Assembly: GCF_000272405.2 (NCBI RefSeq)
Contig: NZ_AJZM02000029.1
Coordinates: 1 to 18,661, forward strand
Source: Vibrio tasmaniensis 1F-187
Lineage (GTDB): Bacteria > Pseudomonadota > Gammaproteobacteria > Enterobacterales > Vibrionaceae
Length of the DNA stretch: 18,661 nt
Direction: 5' to 3'
Positions 13,709-18,661 of this stretch are shown one piece after another. The notes under the pieces were generated by a model, which did not search any database, was not told where the DNA came from, and saw only the letters and a program-made list of their open reading frames with translations. How positions within the stretch are numbered: position 1 is the stretch's first letter; each line of letters starts with the position of its first letter. The position numbers were made by a program, and so were the translations under genes.

Positions 13709-16399
13709 TTAGTCTAGAGTACGTTTAACCTCAACGATTTCGAATACTTCGATCTGGTCACCAACGCGAACGTCGTTGTAGTTCTTAACGCCAACACCAC
13801 ACTCGTAACCATTCTTAACTTCTTGAACGTCATCTTTAAAACGACGAAGTGACTCTAGTTCACCTTCGTAGATAACAACGTTTTCACGAAGTACACGGAT
13901 TGGGTTGCTACGCTTAATCGTACCTTCAGTAACGATACAACCAGCGATTGCACCAAGTTTAGGCGACTTAAATACGTCACGAACTTGTGCAAGACCAATG
14001 ATTTCTTGACGGAATTCAGGAGCAAGCATACCGCCCATTGCCTGTTTAACTTCGTCAATCAGTTGGTAGATGATTGAGTAGTAACGTAGATCTAGGTTTT
14101 CGTTCTGAACTGTATTACGCGCAGTTGCGTCAGCACGAACGTTGAAACCAAGGATGATAGCGTTAGAAGCTGCAGCAAGCGTTGCGTCAGTTTCAGTAAT
14201 ACCACCAACACCAGAACCTACGATGTTCACTTTAACTTCGTCAGTTGACAGTTTCAGTAGAGAGTCAGCAATCGCTTCTACAGAACCTTGAACGTCAGCT
14301 TTAAGTACAACGTTAAGTTCAGCAACTTCGCCTGCCGTCATGTTCGCGAACATGTTCTCTAGTTTCGCTTTTTGTTGGCGAGCTAGTTTAACATCACGGA
14401 ATTTACCTTGACGGTAGTTTGCAACTTCACGCGCTTTACGCTCATCACGTACAACAGTCGCTTCATCACCTGAAGCAGGAACGCCAGAAAGACCTAGAAT
14501 TTCTACAGGGATAGATGGACCTGCAGTTTCGATGTCTTTACCGTTTTCATCACGCATTGCACGAACACGGCCGTACTCTTGACCACAAAGAACGATATCG
14601 CCTTTGTTTAGAGTACCAGACTGTACTAGTACTGTTGCAACTGGACCGCGACCTTTATCAAGACGAGATTCAACAACAACACCAGATGCCATGCCTTCTT
14701 TAACCGCTGTAAGTTCAAGAACTTCAGACTGAAGAAGGATAGACTCTAGAAGACCATCAATGTTTGTACCCTGTTTTGCAGAGATGTGAACGAAGATGTT
14801 CTCACCGCCCCATTCTTCAGGAATAACGTCGTATTGAGCTAGCTCATTCTTAACGTTGTCTGGGTTTGCACCCTCTTTGTCGATCTTGTTCACAGCAACA
14901 ATCAGAGGAACGCCTGCCGCTTTCGCGTGCTGGATTGCTTCGATTGTTTGTGGCATTACGCCATCGTCTGCAGCAACAACAAGTACAACGATATCTGTCG
15001 CTTGAGCACCACGAGCACGCATAGCAGTAAAGGCCGCGTGTCCAGGAGTATCAAGGAACGTGATCATGCCGTTGTCAGTATCTACGTGGTAAGCACCAAT
15101 GTGCTGCGTGATACCGCCAGCTTCGCCAGAAGCAACGTGTGCTTTACGAATGTAGTCAAGTGTTGAAGTTTTACCGTGGTCAACGTGACCCATGATAGTA
15201 ACAACAGGAGCACGACCTTCAGCGATAGCATCGCTATCACGGTCAGCTAGTACTGCTTCTTCAAGTTCGTTTTCTTTACGTAGGATTACCTTGTGACCCA
15301 TTTCTTCAGCAACAAGTTGTGCTGTTTCTTGGTCGATCACTTGGTTGATAGTCGCCATAGCGCCCATCTTCATCATTACTTTGATAACTTCAGTTGCTTT
15401 AACTGACATTTTGCTAGCCAGTTCAGAAACAACGATAGTTTCGCCGATAGCAACGTCAGATTTTGCAACAGTCGCTGACTTATCGAAGCCTTGCTGCATT
15501 GAAGTTGGTTTAGCAAGCTTACCTTTACCGCCACGACCACGTTGGTTACGACCACCACGGTTATTGCCAGGCTGAGTTGCTGGAGCTGGTTTCTTCTTGC
15601 GACGACGAGGTGCTTTCTCATCTTTTTTGTCTGCCGCATCTTCAGCTTCACGAGCGTAAGTAGAAGTCGTCACATGGTAATCCGCAGATTTCTCTTGCTC
15701 TTTCTTCTTCTTCTCTTCTTCAGACCAACGTTCTTGGTTCTCTTCTGCTAACTTACGAGCTTCTTCAACAAGCTTAGCTGCTTCAGCTTCGGCTTTACGA
15801 GTTGCTTCTTGCTCTTGACGAGCTTTAAGTTCATCCGCTTCTTTTTTCGCTTGTGCGTTAGCGTCTGCATTTTTTGAATTCATGTCTTTTTTAGCCTTTT
15901 CAGCTTGTGCGCGTTGAGCCTTCTCTTCAGCTTCACGTTTTGCATCCGCTTCACGTGTTACTTTTGCTTCGGCTTCGCGCTGTGCTTTCTCTGCAGCATC
16001 ACGTTTCGCTTGCTCTTCAGCATCGCGTTGTGCTTTCTCTTCCGCTTCACGATTAGCTACTTCCTCAGCTTCACGTTTCGCTTCATCTTCAATAGTGCTG
16101 CGCTTCACGTAAGTACGCTTTTTACGTACCTCAACTTGAACATCCTTACTCTTACCGCCTCCAGCGGCAACACTTAGCGTGCTGCGGGTCTTGCGTTGAA
16201 GAGTTAAACGAGTCGGTTCTGTTTCACCAGAAGTATCGCCGTGCTCCTTTTTAAGGTGCGTTAGCAATGTTTGCTTCTCTGAATCAGTCACTTGGTCCGA
16301 CCCTGCTTTCTTCATGCCTGCATCAGCAAGTTGTTCAATTAAGCGGTCAACTGGCGTACCAATCTCTTCACTCAGTGCTTTAACTGTTAATTGTGTCAT
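13709..16399 (-). CDS. infB: Translation initiation factor IF-2
   Basis: The 896-aa GTPase brings fMet-tRNA to the 30S subunit and promotes subunit joining. It has an IF2N domain at 1-50, a long charged Ala/Glu/Lys/Arg linker (about 106-240), a basic RRRKKK and Gly/Arg stretch (265-292), and a second IF2N-like domain (about 318-370). The GTPase follows: GHVDHGKT (404-411), DTPGH (450-454), NKID (504-507). Domains II-IV bind the ribosome and the initiator tRNA. Length is close to E. coli IF2 (890 aa). The ATG at 16399 follows AGGAGAGAG, 22 bases after the nusA stop. An internal ATG (Met173, 15883-15881) with AAGG upstream could give a shorter isoform like IF2-2 of enterobacteria; this is inference. 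Confidence 0.98.
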   Translation of the reverse strand: MTQLTVKALSEEIGTPVDRLIEQLADAGMKKAGSDQVTDSEKQTLLTHLKKEHGDTSGETEPTRLTLQRKTRSTLSVAAGGGKSKDVQVEVRKKRTYVKRSTIEDEAKREAEEVANREAEEKAQRDAEEQAKRDAAEKAQREAEAKVTREADAKREAEEKAQRAQAEKAKKDMNSKNADANAQAKKEADELKARQEQEATRKAEAEAAKLVEEARKLAEENQERWSEEEKKKKEQEKSADYHVTTSTYAREAEDAADKKDEKAPRRRKKKPAPATQPGNNRGGRNQRGRGGKGKLAKPTSMQQGFDKSATVAKSDVAIGETIVVSELASKMSVKATEVIKVMMKMGAMATINQVIDQETAQLVAEEMGHKVILRKENELEEAVLADRDSDAIAEGRAPVVTIMGHVDHGKTSTLDYIRKAHVASGEAGGITQHIGAYHVDTDNGMITFLDTPGHAAFTAMRARGAQATDIVVLVVAADDGVMPQTIEAIQHAKAAGVPLIVAVNKIDKEGANPDNVKNELAQYDVIPEEWGGENIFVHISAKQGTNIDGLLESILLQSEVLELTAVKEGMASGVVVESRLDKGRGPVATVLVQSGTLNKGDIVLCGQEYGRVRAMRDENGKDIETAGPSIPVEILGLSGVPASGDEATVVRDERKAREVANYRQGKFRDVKLARQQKAKLENMFANMTAGEVAELNVVLKADVQGSVEAIADSLLKLSTDEVKVNIVGSGVGGITETDATLAAASNAIILGFNVRADATARNTVQNENLDLRYYSIIYQLIDEVKQAMGGMLAPEFRQEIIGLAQVRDVFKSPKLGAIAGCIVTEGTIKRSNPIRVLRENVVIYEGELESLRRFKDDVQEVKNGYECGVGVKNYNDVRVGDQIEVFEIVEVKRTLD
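15694..16084 (-). repeat. Imperfect coding repeats in the IF-2 linker
   Basis: Codons for residues 106-236 encode repeated [10 protein letters not shown] units (for example [19 protein letters not shown]). This predicts a long single helix or coiled coil and a stretch prone to length variation between strains. Confidence 0.8.
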
Positions 16400-16421
16400 A
16401 CCGCTCTCTCTCCTTGCTGAA

Positions 16422-17909
16422 TTATTCTTCGTCGCCGAACCAACAGATGTTACGCGCAGCCATAATTAGCTCGCCTGCACGCTCTGCAGTTAGGTCTTCG
16501 ATGCCTTCTAGTTCATCAACGCCTTGGTCAGCTAGGTCTTCCAATGTCGCAACGCCTTTTGCTGCTAGCTTGTAAGCCATTTCACGCTCAAGACCTTCAA
16601 GTGCAAGTAGGTCTTCAGCTGGCTCAACACCATCGAAAGTTTCTTCTTTCGCTAGCGCTAGAGTTGTCAGTGCGTCTTTCGCGCGGTTACGCAATTCTTC
16701 AACGATACCTTCATCTAGACCATCTACTTCAAGAAGCTCGTTCACAGGAACGTAGGCTACTTCTTCAAGCGTAGAGAAGCCTTCTTCAACAAGCATTTGA
16801 GCAAAGTCTTCTTCGATATCTAGGTGCTTCATGAAGTTTTCAATAGAAGCAACTGCTTCTTCTTGGTGCTTCTTCTCTAGATCAGCAACAGTCATTACGT
16901 TCAGTTCCCAACCAGTAAGTTGAGACGCTAGACGTACATTTTGACCGCTACGACCGATAGCTTGCGCTAGATTGTCAGCTTCAACCGCGATGTCCATTGA
17001 GTGCGTATCTTCATCAACGATGATAGAAGCAACATCAGCAGGAGCCATTGCATTGATAACGAATTGCGCCGGGTTATCATCCCAAAGCACGATATCGATA
17101 CGCTCACCGCCAAGGTCGTTAGATACAGCTTGTACACGTGCGCCACGCATACCAACACACGCACCAACAGGGTCAATACGTTTGTCGTTTGTTTTAACGG
17201 CGATTTTAGCACGAGAACCAGCGTCACGTGCAGCACCTTTAAGTTCAATTAGCTCTTCACCAATCTCAGGCACTTCAACACGGAATAGTTCAGCTAGCAT
17301 TTCTGGCTTAGAACGAGTAACAAAAAGCTGGAAACCACGAGCTTCTGGCTTAACTGCGTATAGAAGACCACGAACACGGTCACCTGGACGGAAGTTTTCA
17401 CGAGGAAGTTGGTCATCACGAAGGATTACCGCTTCAGCATTGTTACCTAGATCTAGAATCACTGTGTCACGGTTAACTTTCTTAACTGCGCCAGTGACTA
17501 GCTCGCCTTCGTTATCAATAAACTGTTCAACGATTTGAGCGCGTTCAGCTTCACGTACTTTCTGTACGATAACTTGCTTAGCTGTTTGAGTCGTAATACG
17601 GTCAAACGTTACTGATTCGATATCATCTTCGATGAAACCGCCAAGTTCGATCTCTGGATCATCGTACTTTGCAGCTTCAATAGAGATTTCTTTTGTTGGG
17701 AATTCAACTTCCTCAACAGCTTCCCAACGGCGGAAAGTTTCGAAATTACCCGTTTTACGGTCAATCTCAACACGAACTTCGATTTCTAGTTCGCTTTTCT
17801 TTTTTGTTGCCGTTGCAAGCGCGATTTCAAGCGCTTCAAAAATACGCTCACGAGGAACTGCTTTCTCATTAGAAACAGCTTCTACTACCGCCAAAATTTC
17901 TTTGTTCAT
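16422..17909 (-). CDS. nusA: Transcription termination/antitermination factor NusA
   Basis: The 495-aa protein equals E. coli NusA in length. The N-terminal RNA-polymerase-binding domain (1-130) is followed by an S1 domain (about 135-200, [18 protein letters not shown]), KH1 with GMRG (253-256), KH2 with GRSG (319-322), and two acidic repeats (about 365-495) that bind alpha-CTD and lambda N-type factors. NusA slows RNA polymerase, aids hairpin termination and takes part in rRNA antitermination. It starts at the ATG at 17909 behind an AGAGG, 35 bases after rimP. In the same operon, NusA in E. coli regulates its own synthesis through terminators upstream; the terminator-like hairpin before rimP (18418-18437) fits this. 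Confidence 0.98.
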   Translation of the reverse strand: MNKEILAVVEAVSNEKAVPRERIFEALEIALATATKKKSELEIEVRVEIDRKTGNFETFRRWEAVEEVEFPTKEISIEAAKYDDPEIELGGFIEDDIESVTFDRITTQTAKQVIVQKVREAERAQIVEQFIDNEGELVTGAVKKVNRDTVILDLGNNAEAVILRDDQLPRENFRPGDRVRGLLYAVKPEARGFQLFVTRSKPEMLAELFRVEVPEIGEELIELKGAARDAGSRAKIAVKTNDKRIDPVGACVGMRGARVQAVSNDLGGERIDIVLWDDNPAQFVINAMAPADVASIIVDEDTHSMDIAVEADNLAQAIGRSGQNVRLASQLTGWELNVMTVADLEKKHQEEAVASIENFMKHLDIEEDFAQMLVEEGFSTLEEVAYVPVNELLEVDGLDEGIVEELRNRAKDALTTLALAKEETFDGVEPAEDLLALEGLEREMAYKLAAKGVATLEDLADQGVDELEGIEDLTAERAGELIMAARNICWFGDEE

Positions 17910-17944
17910 TAATCTAGCCTCTTAAGCTCTTCTCTCTAGGAGAA

Positions 17945-18400
17945 CTAAAATTTAGGGATCAGGTTAGCTTTCGCAATATTGCTCAGGACGAATTCTTCTT
18001 CTTGTCCTTCAACCAATACTTTCACTGTCTCGCCTTCGATAGATTGGATATCACCTTTCCATTTACGACGGTTGCCGACAGCCATTTTCAAAACGATGCT
18101 TACCTCGTGACCAATAAATTGTTGGTAATGCTCAGCTTTGAACAGTGGTCTCTCTAAACCTGGTGAAGACACTTCAAGGTTATAAGCCACTGAAATTGGA
18201 TCTTCAACGTCCATTACGGCACTTACTTGGTGACTAACTTCAGAGCAATCATCTACATTGATACCATTTGGTGAATCGATGTAAATGCGTAGCGTTGAGT
18301 GCTCACCAGCACGAATAAATTCTAATCCAACTAACTCATAACCTGATGCTGCTACTGGAGCGTCAAGCATTTCAGTAAGTTGTCTTTCTAAACCAGTCAT
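17945..18400 (-). CDS. rimP: Ribosome maturation factor RimP
   Basis: The 151-aa 30S assembly factor is needed for timely binding of late proteins near S12. The family core is seen: [40 protein letters not shown], and [15 protein letters not shown], followed by the SH3-like C-terminal domain (about 85-151). Length matches E. coli RimP (150 aa). The ATG at 18400 follows GGAG with a 7-base spacer, and that ribosome binding site starts only about 7 bases after the T-run of a terminator-like hairpin. It is the first protein gene of the operon, downstream of tRNA-fMet as in E. coli (metY). Confidence 0.97.
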   Translation of the reverse strand: MTGLERQLTEMLDAPVAASGYELVGLEFIRAGEHSTLRIYIDSPNGINVDDCSEVSHQVSAVMDVEDPISVAYNLEVSSPGLERPLFKAEHYQQFIGHEVSIVLKMAVGNRRKWKGDIQSIEGETVKVLVEGQEEEFVLSNIAKANLIPKF

Positions 18401-18417
18401 TTAACCACTCCAGAAAC

Positions 18418-18437
18418 AAAAAAAGGGCTCAAAGCCC
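18418..18437 (-). terminator. Terminator-like attenuator in front of rimP
   Basis: On the minus strand GGGCT (18437-18433) and AGCCC (18429-18425) form a short GC stem with a 3-base loop, followed by seven T (18424-18418). It ends about 17 bases before the rimP ATG, so operon transcripts from any upstream promoter must read through it. Confidence 0.6.
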
Positions 18438-18463
18438 AATTTAAATTCCAAGCAAACATTATC

Positions 18464-18491
18464 ATCTAAATGCATTTATAAATGCTTAGAT
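18464..18491. repeat. Long near-perfect palindrome upstream of rimP
   Basis: GCATTTATAAATGC (18472-18485) is a perfect palindrome. ATCTAA (18464-18469) and TTAGAT (18486-18491) extend it, with AT (18470-18471) bulged. As RNA it makes a 13-bp AT-rich stem; as DNA it could be a protein-binding site. Confidence 0.6.
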
Positions 18492-18493
18492 AA

Positions 18494-18525
18494 CAAAAAA
18501 CCCCGTATAAGTCGGGGTTTTTGTT
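18494..18525 (-). terminator. Intrinsic terminator of the tRNA transcript
   Basis: ACCCCG (18500-18505) pairs with CGGGGT (18513-18518) around TATAAGT, with A/T pairing outside. Both strands have T-runs, and on the minus strand six T follow. It should end the tRNA-fMet transcript, with leakage into rimP. Confidence 0.8.
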
Positions 18526-18540
18526 GCTGGACCCTTATAT

Positions 18541-18574
18541 GTTAAGTGTCATCATATTTGATATCACACTTAAC
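18541..18574. repeat. Imperfect hairpin in the tRNA-rimP spacer (first)
   Basis: GTTAAGTGT (18541-18549) pairs with ACACTTAAC (18566-18574), and ATCA/TGAT adds four pairs inside. It is probably an RNA-processing structure in the tRNA 3' trailer. Confidence 0.55.
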
Positions 18575-18575
18575 T

Positions 18576-18596
18576 CACAGTGAGGTTCACACTGTG
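18576..18596. repeat. Inverted repeat in the tRNA-rimP spacer (second)
   Basis: CACAGTG (18576-18582) and CACTGTG (18590-18596) are perfectly complementary with a 7-base loop. It lies directly next to the first hairpin, so the two are tandem structures in the tRNA trailer. Confidence 0.55.
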
Positions 18597-18637
18597 CAAA
18601 CTTGCTACCAATACAAGCTATATAATAGCATTGAAAT

Positions 18638-18661
18638 TGGTTGCGGGAGCCGGATTTGAAC
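18638..18661 (-). tRNA. metY: 3' end of initiator tRNA-fMet (partial)
   Basis: The minus strand gives the last 24 bases of a tRNA ending in encoded CCA: T-loop TTCAAAT, T-stem CCGGC, acceptor strand TCCCGCA, then ACCA. This matches the 3' end of E. coli tRNA-fMet except for one base, including the A72 that stays unpaired in initiator tRNAs. The position before rimP matches metY of E. coli. The anticodon lies outside the window. Confidence 0.82.

Noticed and set aside
16972..17538. Long plus-strand reading frame (188 aa) opposite nusA
   Set aside because: It lies wholly within nusA on the other strand, has Ser/Arg-rich shadow composition, and shows no ribosome binding site or family resemblance.
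1..18661. CRISPR arrays or insertion-sequence transposases
   Set aside because: No regularly spaced direct repeats and no DDE-type transposase reading frame were seen.

Overview
The window looks like chromosome 1 of a Vibrio or close relative. The order tRNA-fMet, rimP, nusA, infB, rbfA, truB, rpsO, pnp, nlpI is the conserved gammaproteobacterial transcription/translation/RNA-decay cluster. The proteins are full length and of Vibrionaceae type (89-aa S15, 896-aa IF2 with a long charged linker, 706-aa PNPase). All of this core lies on the minus strand, so it is transcribed from the right edge of the window leftwards.

Right part (about 8.1-18.66 kb): housekeeping genes with well-placed signals. 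rpsO has a near-consensus promoter. Intrinsic terminators follow truB, rpsO, pnp and nlpI. The pnp leader can fold into a two-arm structure like the RNase III target of other gammaproteobacteria. A terminator-like hairpin sits directly in front of the rimP ribosome binding site, and a very GC-rich hairpin separates infB from rbfA.

Middle (about 7.44-8.1 kb): a marR-family repressor gene with two nearly identical operator palindromes, one at its own promoter and one in front of the next gene. That next gene is a MATE-family efflux pump, of which only about 25 codons remain.

Left part (1 to about 7.45 kb): an AT-richer mobile element has interrupted the MATE gene. Its integration operon (410-aa tyrosine recombinase, 709-aa degenerate recombinase-like protein, 717-aa second tyrosine recombinase with a C-terminal Cys cluster, 214-aa coiled-coil protein) is tightly packed and best matches the Gamma-Mobile-Trio (GmtY/GmtZ/GmtX) elements known as carriers of defence and offence genes. 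Three copies of an 11-bp motif lie between the recombinase start codon and the MATE junction and look like the recombinase binding sites of the element end. Cargo visible here is a 167-aa protein with a RHIM-like QVGNDN motif and an SMR-family multidrug exporter. The other end of the element, and the rest of the MATE gene, should lie to the left of base 1.

Taken together, the element removed one drug-efflux gene (MATE) while carrying another (SMR), and left the MarR regulator with an operator that no longer controls a working gene.
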